Assembly: GCA_964501185.1 (NCBI GenBank)
Contig: CAZCRT010000054.1
Span: 1-13,068 of the forward strand
Direction of reading: 5' to 3'
DNA: 13,068 nucleotides
From: BS150m-G50 sp964501185 [NCBI: uncultured Bacteroidia bacterium]
GTDB lineage: Bacteria; CAIWAD01; BS150m-G50
Part shown: piece after piece, positions 1-8,370 of the stretch
How positions within the stretch are numbered: the stretch's first letter is position 1
Layout of the letters: each line of letters begins with the position of its first letter
The notes under the pieces: generated by a model
The model's input: the letters and a program-made list of their open reading frames with translations, nothing else
Databases searched by the model: none
What the model was told of the DNA's origin: nothing
Position numbers and translations under genes: made by a program

Positions 1-1
1 G

Positions 2-724
2 TTGTTATTTGTATTTCAACTTACCATTGCCGCTTTCAGCCAGTCTCAGCAGGAGCTGGTTGCGGAAGGGGATCATCTGGCTGCCGCCTGGGATAACGAA
101 GCCGCATTAACACGCTATTCCATGGTTTTCGCAGAAGATTCGATGAGCTGGGAGATAAACCTGCGGATGACCCGGACATCTATTGATGTTGCCGAAGACG
201 CCCCGGACGACAGGAAACAGGCTCTGCTGAGGGAAGGTATGCGGTTGGGCGAACGTTTCACCATACTCTTTCCTGATTCTTCAAAACCCTGGTTGCAGAC
301 GGCTATCGCCTACGGGCATCTCGCAATGTTCGAGGGGGGAAAGGAAAAAGTGCGTCTTTCCCGGGATGTGGAGAAGAACCTGCTCATGTGTCTCTCCATA
401 GAACCTGACAACTGGCGGGCACGCGCTATTCTGGGCAAATACTACCTGGAAATCGCCAACCTGAACTGGGCGCTGAAGACAGTTGCCAACGTGCTTCTGG
501 GAGGTCTTCCCGAGGGTTCACTCGAGATGGCGGAACAGGAGTTACAGCGTTCACTTAAACTGAATCCCGATTACATCTATGCCAGGTTACAACTGGGGCG
601 CACCTGGTTGTCCATGGGGAAGGATGATCAGGCCCGGGCTGAACTGGAACGTGCTATCAGATTGACTCCACAGGATCACATGGATGCGACTTATCAGCGG
701 GAAGCCCGCCAGCTGCTGGATTAG
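2..724 (+). CDS. TPR-repeat protein, probably exported; 5' end may be cut by the window edge
   Basis: The 240 residues visible begin at a TTG two bases into the window, so the true start may lie upstream. The first ~14 residues are hydrophobic and end in AFSQSQQ, which looks like a signal-peptide core and cleavage region; a basic n-region may be missing. The rest is helical with tetratricopeptide character. The clearest repeats are in the C-terminal half: LSIEPDNWRARAILGKYYLE, then LKLNPDYIYARLQLGRTWLS and the following ARAELERAIRLTP. The GGLPEGSLEMAEQEL segment before the last repeat is common in small bacterial TPR proteins of this size. TPRs are protein-binding scaffolds, and the partner cannot be told from sequence. 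It lies 48 bases upstream of a secreted beta-helix protein on the same strand, so the two may be cotranscribed. Sure of TPR; unsure of start and function. Confidence 0.75.
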   Translation: MLFVFQLTIAAFSQSQQELVAEGDHLAAAWDNEAALTRYSMVFAEDSMSWEINLRMTRTSIDVAEDAPDDRKQALLREGMRLGERFTILFPDSSKPWLQTAIAYGHLAMFEGGKEKVRLSRDVEKNLLMCLSIEPDNWRARAILGKYYLEIANLNWALKTVANVLLGGLPEGSLEMAEQELQRSLKLNPDYIYARLQLGRTWLSMGKDDQARAELERAIRLTPQDHMDATYQREARQLLD

Positions 725-772
725 AACCGGTGCTGCGCAAATGGTTCACGCGCGAGAACAGTTTCTGGAGAA

Positions 773-3499
773 ATGATGCGATATCGAAATCTCATACTGG
801 TATTATTGTTTGTGCTATGCGGGCAATCTGTCGTAGTACAGGCATACACGGAAATTTATGGCCATGTCTCCGGAACACTGTCACTTGAAGATTCCCCATT
901 TCTCATTATCGATACCATAATCATTCCCCAGGAAGATGAACTGGTGATAGAGCCCGGTGTTGAAGTCTATGTGATGGATGTCAACCAGCAACTCTACTTC
1001 TGGATATACGGTAATCTGATCGCTGATGGTACTCCGGATTCATTGATCAGCTTCAAAGCTTTTCAACCTGATACACCCGAGGATATCACCTGGAATGGGC
1101 TCTTTTATTTCCTGCCATACTCTGAAGAACCGGATACAATGGATATCCAGCTTTCGTACACATCAATTCAGAATGCGGGTTTTGCCGTTCGCACATCAGG
1201 TCGCGAAGGTCACATAACACTGCACCATAACCGGTTTTCCAATTGCAGACACGGGACCTTTCTGATCGATTCCCCCTCGTCGGAAGTATATCATAATACT
1301 CTCTTCAATATGGCTGAAGCCGGGCACGGCTTTTCGATCTCCAACATGACTCTGGCACCTGAGCAGCATGTCGTTGAGAACAATATCATGTCGGAAGTTA
1401 CCGTGGGCGTTTTCATCAGTTGGAATGAATCGACTTACGATGTGGATTGTGACCAGTATCTGATTGATTATAACTGCTTCGATATTCTCGAATCATCAGT
1501 TACTTTTGTCAGTGATTCCTGTGCATTTGATACGCTGAATAATATTCATGCGGATCCACTTTTTTATGATGGTGCTTTTAACCTGAGGGATGACTCCCCC
1601 TGTATTGATGCTGGAAACCCGCTTTACCCCTGGGATCCTGACAATACACCACCCGACATGGGGGCTGTATTCTTCCAGCAGGAAATCGAACCGGCAAATT
1701 ATGGCCACATCATTCCGGATACCATTGCCGTAGTCGGCCACAGTTTCTGGGATGTTATCCTGGCTTCCGGAAACCCGACACCTGTCAACGAAATGATATA
1801 TCAATACGAAGGTATCAGTTATGACTCAACCAGCGGTTTGCTGGAAATGCACCCCACAATTGCTGATACCGGCGTGTATAACCTTGGCTTCCGGGCTTTT
1901 AACAGCCATGAGGATACAACCTGGGTGGACTCGCTGCTTTATGACCTGTATGTGGTTCCCAATACAGCACCCAGAATTCTGAGCTACTCACCCCTATGTA
2001 ATCAGGAGCCGAACGATACTACTATCTGTCACGGTTACTTCCCGCTCGAGCAGGTAACATTCACTGTTTTTTCAGTTGATGATGAGGGGGATAATATTAA
2101 TCATCACTGGCGTTATCTCGATCAGACATTTTCTCATCCAAACGATTTCACAATAATGCTGGAACATCAGGGCGAAAACCTGGTGGAGTTCTTCTGTGAT
2201 GATGGTGTTGACACAACCTGGCATCACTGGATCGTTATCGCCAGTGGTACTGAGCTTTCCGGCCGGATTGAACAGGATCAGCTGACGATGGAGGAAGGTC
2301 CCTATGTGATGATGTCAACAACCTGGGTGGATGAAGGAGACACTCTGGTGGTGGACCCGGGAGTGAAAGTATATATTACCACGCATCTGAACGACAACAA
2401 GCTGCAGGTGTGGGGTTACCTGAGTGTGAAAGGGAACGAGGAGCAATCCGTTCAGTTCTTCAGTAGGAATACCAGCGAGTATCTCTGGGAAGGGATTCAG
2501 ATAATGCCCGGGGCTCTCGGCGCAGAGATCAGTTACATGGAGCTGTCTGCTGCGAGACGGGGCCTGTTTGTGCAATACTCTGAAGGTCCGGTTGTCGTGT
2601 CTCACAGTGAGTTTTCCATGGACTCAATAGCCGTTCAGTCACACTACTCAGATCTGGTTGTGAGGAACTGCATTTTTCATAGCTCCATAGGGCAGACGCT
2701 GCACTACGCGATTTTTGTTGAAGGGGACAGGCAGACTTCGATTAAAAATTGTGGATTTGGCAGAGTGTTTGATCCGATCTATCTTTATCGGGCTGATGCC
2801 GAAATAGTCAACAACACATTTGCCAATCCGGGTTTACAGTCCCCCACGATATTGCTGCACCCGATAACCGCACTGATCTCTGATGTGCGTGTGGTGAATA
2901 ATATCTTCTATATTTTTGGTGATGTGGCAATGTTTGTTGATTCTGAGAGCAACTGGTCGGAAGTCGCCTATAACTGTTTTTATGAAGATTCTCTGGCCGA
3001 GAGGGTTTCAAACTCCAGCCAGTTGACTTCTGCATATTCGTTGTTTGAAGACCCGTTGCTGGTATTGGATAATTATATTTTCGACCTCCACCTGCAGGAT
3101 GGTTCACCCTGTATTGACAGCGGTGCACCTTATCTGCTGGATCCTGATGACAGTCGCAGCGATATGGGAATGTATGGAGGTCCGGGAGCAGATGTACCAG
3201 GACCATCCGGAGGATTTACCCCGGCAACTCAGCCGGCGATTTTCAGTTTAACCAGAATTTTCCCCAATCCATTTAATGCCGCTACCAATATTGATTTCAA
3301 CCTGCCTGAAACCGGCCATGCGCGTCTTGAGGTCTTCAATCTGCGCGGGCAACCTGTTGCCGTTCTCCTCGATGAACAGATGAATGCCGGTCGTCAAATC
3401 GTCTCTTTCGATGGTGAAAATGTTGCAAGCGGTATCTATCTGGTGCGGCTGCAACAGGGAAGCCATATCGCTACCGGGAAGATGCTGTTAGTGAAATAG
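773..3499 (+). CDS. Secreted two-module parallel beta-helix protein with T9SS type A sorting domain
   Basis: A 908-residue exported protein. Residues 1-24 form a signal peptide (basic MMRYRN, hydrophobic core, cleavage near VQA|Y). Residues ~28-300 are a right-handed beta-helix module ending in a DSPCIDAGNP...DPDNTPPDMG motif. Residues ~301-490 look like two Ig/cadherin-type beta-sandwich domains. Residues ~494-800 are a second beta-helix module ending in the matching DGSPCIDSGAP...DPDDSRSDMG motif, so the protein has an internal duplication. Residues 823-908 are a type IX secretion type A tail: FPNPFNAATNIDF, then FNLRGQPV, ASGIYLVRL and a terminal KMLLVK. Such tails route proteins across the outer membrane for cell-surface attachment or release. 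Beta-helix domains of this kind often bind or cleave polysaccharide, but I see no recognisable catalytic set. ATG at 773 follows a TGGAG SD; a second ATG directly follows. Confidence 0.9.
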   Translation: MMRYRNLILVLLFVLCGQSVVVQAYTEIYGHVSGTLSLEDSPFLIIDTIIIPQEDELVIEPGVEVYVMDVNQQLYFWIYGNLIADGTPDSLISFKAFQPDTPEDITWNGLFYFLPYSEEPDTMDIQLSYTSIQNAGFAVRTSGREGHITLHHNRFSNCRHGTFLIDSPSSEVYHNTLFNMAEAGHGFSISNMTLAPEQHVVENNIMSEVTVGVFISWNESTYDVDCDQYLIDYNCFDILESSVTFVSDSCAFDTLNNIHADPLFYDGAFNLRDDSPCIDAGNPLYPWDPDNTPPDMGAVFFQQEIEPANYGHIIPDTIAVVGHSFWDVILASGNPTPVNEMIYQYEGISYDSTSGLLEMHPTIADTGVYNLGFRAFNSHEDTTWVDSLLYDLYVVPNTAPRILSYSPLCNQEPNDTTICHGYFPLEQVTFTVFSVDDEGDNINHHWRYLDQTFSHPNDFTIMLEHQGENLVEFFCDDGVDTTWHHWIVIASGTELSGRIEQDQLTMEEGPYVMMSTTWVDEGDTLVVDPGVKVYITTHLNDNKLQVWGYLSVKGNEEQSVQFFSRNTSEYLWEGIQIMPGALGAEISYMELSAARRGLFVQYSEGPVVVSHSEFSMDSIAVQSHYSDLVVRNCIFHSSIGQTLHYAIFVEGDRQTSIKNCGFGRVFDPIYLYRADAEIVNNTFANPGLQSPTILLHPITALISDVRVVNNIFYIFGDVAMFVDSESNWSEVAYNCFYEDSLAERVSNSSQLTSAYSLFEDPLLVLDNYIFDLHLQDGSPCIDSGAPYLLDPDDSRSDMGMYGGPGADVPGPSGGFTPATQPAIFSLTRIFPNPFNAATNIDFNLPETGHARLEVFNLRGQPVAVLLDEQMNAGRQIVSFDGENVASGIYLVRLQQGSHIATGKMLLVK

Positions 3500-3574
3500 C
3501 GAAGGAACATTTTCCTCTTTCTCTGCATCTAACTAACGGCTGCCTGCTCTGACCCCGCCCGGAAAACAGGAATC

Positions 3575-4651
3575 TTGCAACTACCACTCGAAATTGAACT
3601 GGGACTGATTACCGGTGCCAATGCCCACCATTACGCTCGTTTACTGGAGCTGGTGGCGGCAGGTGTCGATCCATTTAATCTGCCGGTCTCCCGCCTGCGA
3701 CAGGAGTGCCCGCATACCCGCTGGCCACCATTTATCAGAGAGAGGCGTTATCGTCAGCTGGCGGATCGAATAGCTGGTGATCTGACTAAGGGTACATACG
3801 GGCGAATAAGCTGGCAGGACGATGATTATCCACCACTGCTGCGCCAGACTCATTCTCCACCGGCACAACTCTTCTGCCAGGGGCGACGTGAGCTGCTTGA
3901 GCAGGCTTCCTGGAGTATTGTCGGGACACGCCAAGCCACCAGAGACGGAATAGAAACCTGTCATCGCTTTGCCCGGGAACTGGCCGCACACGAGGTAGCA
4001 ATCGTCAGTGGCCTTGCCCGGGGGGTTGACACTGCGGCACACCGGGGAGCGCTCGAGACCGGCAGCACAATTGCTGTTCTGGGAACCGGCCTGGATAGCG
4101 CTTTTCCAATAGAGAATCAATCTTTGCAGCAGCGTATAGGTAAAGCGGGCCTGCTGTTAACTGAATACCCACCTGGTGAATCGGTTCAGGGGAGTAATTT
4201 TCCACGCCGTAATCGTATCGTGGCAGGCCTTACGCCCGGTGTGCTGGTTGGTGAAGCGCCGTTGCGCAGCGGTGCCTTGATCACTGCACGTCTGGCACTG
4301 GAAGAAAACCGTGATGTGTATGCGTTGCCCGGCAGAATAGGCGATAGGAAATATGCGGGCAATTTACACCTGCTGCAACAGGGCGCGCAATTGGCGGTGG
4401 AACCGGAAGACCTGCTGACAGCACTGTTCATAGACGCGCCTCCAGCGACTGCTGCCGGTAAACCTGAGCTCCCACCCATGACCCTGGCTCAGGCAACAGT
4501 GATGGAGTGCCTCGAAGGAGAATCGTTACTTCATCTCGATGAGCTGCTGCGCAGGACCGGCCTACCTCGAGGGGAACTGGCTTTATTGTTGATGGAACTT
4601 GAAATTGCCGGGTTTCTACGACAATTGCCGGGACAGATGTACAGCTCCTGA
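3575..4651 (+). CDS. dprA: DNA processing protein DprA (Smf family)
   Basis: DprA binds incoming single-stranded DNA in the cytoplasm during natural transformation and loads RecA. At 358 residues it is close to the usual length. The N-terminal ~80 residues form the helical leader domain. The Rossmann-like domain shows SIVGTR (114-119), SGLARGVDTAAH (145-156), NFPRRNRIVAGL (208-219), SGALITARLALE (232-243) and YALPG (249-253), all family signatures. The usual SGSLITA has Ala for the second Ser. A C-terminal winged helix (~302-358) matches the DprA_WH domain. The start is TTG at 3575 with AGGAA just upstream; an in-frame stop at 3530 and the absence of an ATG rule out a longer form. It begins 75 bases after the beta-helix gene with no clear terminator between. 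No other competence gene is visible, so competence itself is not shown. Confidence 0.95.
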   Translation: MQLPLEIELGLITGANAHHYARLLELVAAGVDPFNLPVSRLRQECPHTRWPPFIRERRYRQLADRIAGDLTKGTYGRISWQDDDYPPLLRQTHSPPAQLFCQGRRELLEQASWSIVGTRQATRDGIETCHRFARELAAHEVAIVSGLARGVDTAAHRGALETGSTIAVLGTGLDSAFPIENQSLQQRIGKAGLLLTEYPPGESVQGSNFPRRNRIVAGLTPGVLVGEAPLRSGALITARLALEENRDVYALPGRIGDRKYAGNLHLLQQGAQLAVEPEDLLTALFIDAPPATAAGKPELPPMTLAQATVMECLEGESLLHLDELLRRTGLPRGELALLLMELEIAGFLRQLPGQMYSS

Positions 4652-5143
4652 GACTACTCTTCTCCAACAAGTCATTCCCGCGCTTCTCGAAACCGTAGGT
4701 TTCGCTTTAGGGGCGGGAATCCACTGTCCTTAACATTCCCGGCAAGATAACCAGGCGCTGCATACTATAAACACATGGTGATTTCGGCAACCGGTGTTTG
4801 CAGATCTGCCTGATCAAATTGCCGATTGCACCTGCGTATTGTCTCACTAACTGATTATGATAGATGTATATGAGATTTTCATGATTTGACTGCTCTGGAT
4901 TCAAAGCCAATTTTTAAGAAAATGGGCACATTCACGGGAATGACGTTCGTAGCGATTTATTCTACACTGGATTATCTCTATACGTTCCCCATCGAAAGAC
5001 CATTGCATATCTCCTCCTAACTTAGCTTTTTGTTTAACCTGTAAAGAGCAAGCCAGGCCACAATTCTGGTATGGTAATTGCACAACTGAAGTACAGGATG
5101 AGTTATGTGTCTGAAGATTGAGTAAAACGGAGTTTAAGTAAAT
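4652..5143. other. 492-base gap between dprA and the S41 protease: repeat element plus protease leader
   Basis: No convincing gene on either strand. The left part (4671-4944) is a repeat-like element listed separately. The right part (4945-5143) is AT-richer and should contain the protease promoter. TTGCAC at 5078-5083 stands 17 bases before AGTTAT at 5101-5106, but this is a weak sigma70 match and I do not call it. CGGAG at 5128-5132 is the probable protease ribosome-binding site. A 35-codon minus-strand reading frame with an unusually good SD lies at 4901-5008 (see findings). Confidence 0.6.
4671..4944. repeat. REP/MITE-like element with 10-bp terminal inverted repeats
   Basis: GTCATTCCCG at 4671-4680 is the exact reverse complement of CGGGAATGAC at 4935-4944, bounding 274 bases with no coding capacity. 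The left end forms a two-part hairpin: ATTCCCGC (4674-4681) pairs with GCGGGAAT (4713-4720), and inside it CGAAACC (4688-4694) pairs with GGTTTCG (4698-4704) over a GTA loop. Another CATTCCCGG lies at 4734-4742 and a perfect GCAGATCTGC palindrome at 4800-4809. GTCATTCCCGC...GCGGGAATCC is a pattern seen repeatedly as extragenic palindromes in many bacterial genomes (established knowledge). No target-site duplication is visible, so mobility is inferred only. Confidence 0.55.
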
Positions 5144-6709
5144 ATGCGCAGACGAATGGTGCTGATCCTGGCAACAGTAACAATTATCGGAGGAACCGGC
5201 TGGCTGGTCGGCTCCAGTCTGGCCTCCGCTGAGAGTGTTGGTTTCCAGTTCGAGAAAATCCGGATGATACTCGGTATTGTGCGGGAATACTATGTGGAAG
5301 AAGCAGATCTGGGTGAAATGCTTGATGGTGCTATAACCGGTATGCTGGAGAAGCTCGATCCACATTCTGTCTATATCCCACCGGCCGATCTGCGTGAAGT
5401 CAAGGAGGATTTCGCAGGGCAATTCGAGGGTATCGGTATCTACTTCGAGATACGCGATAAGGTCCTCCGTGTGGTTTCACCAATTCCTGGCAGCCCGGCC
5501 GATCAACTGGGGATGGCACCCGGTGACCAGATAGTTGAAATTGAGGGTAAGTCCACCTGGGGTATTACCAACGATGAAGTCCAGGAAAAACTCAAGGGGC
5601 CACGCGGAACACAGGTGACTGTCAAAGTACACCGGATAGGCATGACTGAAGCGCTGGACTTCACCATCACCCGGGATAGAATACCAATCAACAGTGTTGT
5701 TGCCAGCTTTATGCTGGATGACAGCACCGGTTATGTGCGAATAAACCGTTTCATGGCGACTACAGACAGTGAACTGGCGACATCTCTCGATGAATTGGAA
5801 ATGCTGGGTATGAAACAGTTGATGCTTGATTTCCGTGGTAATCCGGGTGGATACCTGGAGAAAGCGGTTATGGTTTCAGACTTCTTCCTGCCACCGGACA
5901 GGTTGGTAGTTACCACAAAGGGCCGCCGCAGCAAGTTTGATGAAGAGCATTATTCCAGCCAGTGGGTTCGTAAAAGGGGTTACCCGGTGATTGTGCTGCT
6001 GAATCATGGTTCCGCGTCCGCCTCTGAGATTGTCGCAGGTGCACTGCAGGACTGGGATCGCGGACTGGTGGCCGGTGTTACATCTTTTGGAAAAGGGCTG
6101 GTACAGCGGCAGATACAGCTGCCTGATTCTTCAGCTGTTCGTATTACAATTGCCCGTTACTACACACCTACCGGCCGTCTGATACAGAGGCCATTCGATG
6201 AGGGTCTGGCAGAGTATGTCCGGGAGGGTTACGATGATATCGATCCGAATGTGGAACCGGATTCTCTGGTTGACAAGCCGGTGTTTGTAACCCCGCAGGG
6301 ACGGCAGGTATATGGTGGTGGTGGCATCACCCCGGATATCAGGATTGAACCGGGCCGGTTGACACCATACGCTGCCCGTTTGCGTACGAATCGGCAGTTC
6401 TTCGAATTTGCCAATGAGTATCGTTCCACACACCCGGTCTGTGAAATGGAGTGGAGTGCGTTTCTGGATGATTTTGAGATAACTGAGGGGATACTGGCTC
6501 AGTTTACCGAATTCAGTGAAGAGACCGTTCCGCTTGTTGAAACAGAATATCAGGAAGATCTGGATTTCATCAGCAATTCGATAAAGGCTGAGCTGGCCCG
6601 GGTTTGCTGGGACAGAATGAAGTTCTACCGGGTTCTGGTCGAAATCGACAATGTAGTACAGGAAGCGCGGCTGCATTTTGATGAGGCAGCTCAATTGATA
6701 ACGAACTGA
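5144..6709 (+). CDS. Carboxy-terminal processing serine protease, S41 family, with PDZ domain
   Basis: A 521-residue periplasmic, membrane-anchored or secreted protease that trims or degrades proteins from their C-termini. Residues ~5-27 are hydrophobic and act as signal anchor or signal peptide (MRRRMVL, then a core to ASAES). A PDZ domain spans ~88-170 (FEGIGIYF...GSPADQLGMAPGDQIVEIEG). In the peptidase domain, HGSASASE places the nucleophile at Ser292, with Lys317 in SFGKG and Gln321. This spacing of 25 and 4 residues matches the Ser-Lys-Gln arrangement of E. coli Prc/Tsp (S430, K455, Q459). After the catalytic domain comes a C-terminal extension (~420-521) of mostly charged helix, common in CtpA relatives. 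ATG at 5144 with CGGAG 11 bases upstream. The next genes (exbB onward) start 195 bases later and are probably transcribed separately. Family assignment is firm; substrate unknown. Confidence 0.95.
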   Translation: MRRRMVLILATVTIIGGTGWLVGSSLASAESVGFQFEKIRMILGIVREYYVEEADLGEMLDGAITGMLEKLDPHSVYIPPADLREVKEDFAGQFEGIGIYFEIRDKVLRVVSPIPGSPADQLGMAPGDQIVEIEGKSTWGITNDEVQEKLKGPRGTQVTVKVHRIGMTEALDFTITRDRIPINSVVASFMLDDSTGYVRINRFMATTDSELATSLDELEMLGMKQLMLDFRGNPGGYLEKAVMVSDFFLPPDRLVVTTKGRRSKFDEEHYSSQWVRKRGYPVIVLLNHGSASASEIVAGALQDWDRGLVAGVTSFGKGLVQRQIQLPDSSAVRITIARYYTPTGRLIQRPFDEGLAEYVREGYDDIDPNVEPDSLVDKPVFVTPQGRQVYGGGGITPDIRIEPGRLTPYAARLRTNRQFFEFANEYRSTHPVCEMEWSAFLDDFEITEGILAQFTEFSEETVPLVETEYQEDLDFISNSIKAELARVCWDRMKFYRVLVEIDNVVQEARLHFDEAAQLITN

Positions 6710-6817
6710 CCTATGCAGAACTGCATTGCACAGGGCTGCACTCACCTGCTCAAAGTGGGAAGTGCCTGCTGGAGATGCTGTTACAGCCAGTGTGCAGTGT
6801 GTTCGGGAAGATATTAA

Positions 6818-6846
6818 TTGACTTTCACCGGGGTAACATTTAGTTT
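6818..6846 (+). promoter_or_regulatory. Weak candidate sigma70 promoter for exbB-exbD-exbD-tonB
   Basis: TTGACT (6818-6823) matches five of six consensus -35 bases. A 17-base spacer separates it from TAGTTT (6841-6846), a poor -10 with three of six matches. It lies about 60 bases before the exbB start in the only gap ahead of the cluster. FCB promoters may not follow the E. coli consensus, so this is tentative. Confidence 0.25.
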
Positions 6847-6904
6847 TTTTGAAGTCAGAACTGAAGATAACAAAGATCTACAACATAGACTGAGGAGTTA
6901 ACCG

Positions 6905-7516
6905 ATGGTCAAGTACTTCATCGAAGGTGGGGGCTTTATGTACCCCATCCTGATCATTCTGCTGCTGGGAATTGCCATTATCATCGCGAAGTTTATCTCG
7001 TTGACACTGGCTACTATCAACACCAAGAAGTTCATGAAGAATGTGAATGATGCTCTTCATTCCGGTGGTGTTGATGCGGCAACAGAAACCTGCGCATCCA
7101 CAAAGGGCCCGGTCGCTACTATCATTCACGCCGGTCTCCTGCGTTATAATCGCGGCATCGAGAATGTTGAAAAAGCGATGATGAATGCCGCTACTATTGA
7201 AATGGCGTTTCTGGAACGAGGACTGACCTGGATTGGCACCGCTACCTCACTGGCGCCTATGTTTGGTTTCATGGGAACTGTCTGGGGTATGATCTCAGCG
7301 TTTGATGAAATCGCCAAGGCCAATGATATCTCTCCGGCTATCGTAGCCGGTGGTATCAAGGTTGCGCTGTTGACAACCGTGTTTGGTCTGATGGCCGCTG
7401 TTGTTACCCAGTTCTTCCATAACTATTTCCAGGCCAAGATCGATAAGCTTATCATCGACATGGAAGAGGCTTCCGTGGAGATGGTGGACACACTCATCGA
7501 AATGGAGAATAAGTAA
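6905..7516 (+). CDS. exbB: MotA/TolQ/ExbB family proton channel subunit
   Basis: A 203-residue inner-membrane protein of the ExbB/TolQ family. It forms the pentameric stator that converts proton flow into movement of ExbD and TonB (or TolR/TolA). Three membrane segments are visible: ~10-32 (FMYPILIILLLGIAIII), ~115-135 (ATSLAPMFGFMGTVWGM) and ~148-170 (IKVALLTTVFGLMAAVV). The conserved family core is the GTATSLAPMFGFMGTVWGMI stretch and the AGGIKVALLTTVFGL stretch. The cytoplasmic loop between TM1 and TM2 is short compared with MotA. ATG at 6905 follows GAGGAG at 6892-6897 with ideal spacing. First gene of a tight four-gene cluster ending in a TonB-domain protein, so ExbB is more likely than MotA. 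A Tol- or Agl-type role cannot be excluded. Confidence 0.93.
   Translation: MVKYFIEGGGFMYPILIILLLGIAIIIAKFISLTLATINTKKFMKNVNDALHSGGVDAATETCASTKGPVATIIHAGLLRYNRGIENVEKAMMNAATIEMAFLERGLTWIGTATSLAPMFGFMGTVWGMISAFDEIAKANDISPAIVAGGIKVALLTTVFGLMAAVVTQFFHNYFQAKIDKLIIDMEEASVEMVDTLIEMENK
7504..7507 (+). promoter_or_regulatory. Ribosome-binding site that fixes the first exbD start
   Basis: GGAG sits inside the last codons of exbB, 10 bases before ATG 7518. It supports starting exbD at 7518, two bases after the exbB stop codon, instead of at an upstream in-frame ATG at 7401 that would overlap exbB by 116 bases and add 39 non-homologous residues. Confidence 0.65.
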
Positions 7517-7517
7517 G

Positions 7518-7940
7518 ATGATAGTTGGTGAACGCCGGGCGCGGGTGGCAGAAATTCCTACCGCCTCTATGGCTGATATCGCCTTTTTGCTGCTCATCTT
7601 TTTTCTGGTGACAACCACCATTGACTCCGATAAGGGGATTGCCCTGACGCTGCCGGCTATGGGTGAAGACTTCCAGGTAAAGAGTCAGATGATTACCAAC
7701 ATCCTGATAAATGATGCCGGTCAGGTATTGATTGATGATGCCGCTGTCGGACAGGGGCAGGTCAGGGAGGCTGTATCACAGATTGTGCAGCAGAGTCCTC
7801 TCGATGAAAAAGGTAATCCCAGACAGATATTTTCAATCCTTACCGGAAAAGCGACCAGATATGGGATCTTTATCGATGTACTGGATCAGGTAAAACAGGC
7901 CGGTGCCACGAAAATCTCCATTGCTGAACCGAGGGAGTGA
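7518..7940 (+). CDS. exbD: Biopolymer transport protein ExbD/TolR family (first copy)
   Basis: A 140-residue protein with one N-terminal membrane helix and a periplasmic domain. ExbD dimers sit in the ExbB pentamer and carry the proton-sensitive aspartate. Here Asp20 in PTASMADIAFLLLIFFLV matches the position of the essential E. coli ExbD Asp25. The periplasmic part (~40-140) ends in the family's IDVLDQVKQAGATKISIAE helix-strand pattern. Start chosen at ATG 7518 (SD at 7504-7507) because the family begins a few basic residues before this helix. It begins one base after the exbB stop and ends three bases before the next exbD, which argues for translational coupling. One of two non-identical ExbD copies; the two may form heterodimers or serve different partners (inference). 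Confidence 0.93.
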   Translation: MIVGERRARVAEIPTASMADIAFLLLIFFLVTTTIDSDKGIALTLPAMGEDFQVKSQMITNILINDAGQVLIDDAAVGQGQVREAVSQIVQQSPLDEKGNPRQIFSILTGKATRYGIFIDVLDQVKQAGATKISIAEPRE

Positions 7941-7943
7941 CCG

Positions 7944-8351
7944 ATGAAAATAGCCAAGAAAAGTGAGCTGCATGTTTCTATTCCGACATCTTCGATGCCT
8001 GATATCGTCTTCATGCTCATTATCTTTTTCATGGTCTCTTCTGTGTTTAAACAGTATGACGGGCTACCGGTGAAGGTGCCTTCAGCAGTAGTGACGAAGA
8101 AGATGGAGCAGGGGAAAAGAGATATTTGCTATGTCTGGGCTGATCGCAAGAGCCGGGTCATGATTGAGGACCAGTTGGTTACACCGCAGGTGATTTCCGA
8201 GATTGTGTATCCTAAGCTGGTCGAGAATCCTCGTTTGGTGATTGCACTGAAGGTTGACCAGGAAGGCGAGATGAATGTCGTCAATGATATTCAGGTGGCC
8301 TTGCGTAATGCTTCCGCTTTGCGCATCGTCTACGCTACCCGTTTCAAGTGA
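7944..8351 (+). CDS. exbD: Biopolymer transport protein ExbD/TolR family (second copy)
   Basis: A 135-residue ExbD paralogue with the same plan: a short basic N-terminus, a single helix SMPDIVFMLIIFFMVSSVF with Asp20 in the proton-relay position, and a periplasmic domain ending in NDIQVALRNASALRIVYAT. It diverges clearly from the first copy outside the helix. For example, it has the KQYDGLPVKVPSAV segment after the membrane, where copy one has DSDKGIALTLPAM. The ATG lies three bases after the preceding stop, and its SD (GAGGGA, 7931-7936) lies inside the end of that gene. Tandem exbD copies behind one exbB are known in FCB bacteria and myxobacteria (established knowledge); their division of labour is not understood from sequence. 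Confidence 0.92.
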   Translation: MKIAKKSELHVSIPTSSMPDIVFMLIIFFMVSSVFKQYDGLPVKVPSAVVTKKMEQGKRDICYVWADRKSRVMIEDQLVTPQVISEIVYPKLVENPRLVIALKVDQEGEMNVVNDIQVALRNASALRIVYATRFK

Positions 8352-8370
8352 CCGGTGATTTGGAGATAGC

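Noticed and set aside
4689-4700. GAAACCGTAGGT in the dprA-downstream repeat resembles the anticodon arm of tRNA-Thr (AAACCGTAGGT at 9189-9199)
   Set aside because: The shared 11 bases are part of a hairpin in the repeat, with no flanking tRNA structure, so probably coincidence.
6131-6745. A 204-codon open frame antisense to the S41 protease
   Set aside because: It lies opposite a gene with full catalytic motifs; its product has no domain features and is Arg/Pro/Cys-rich, as shadow frames are.
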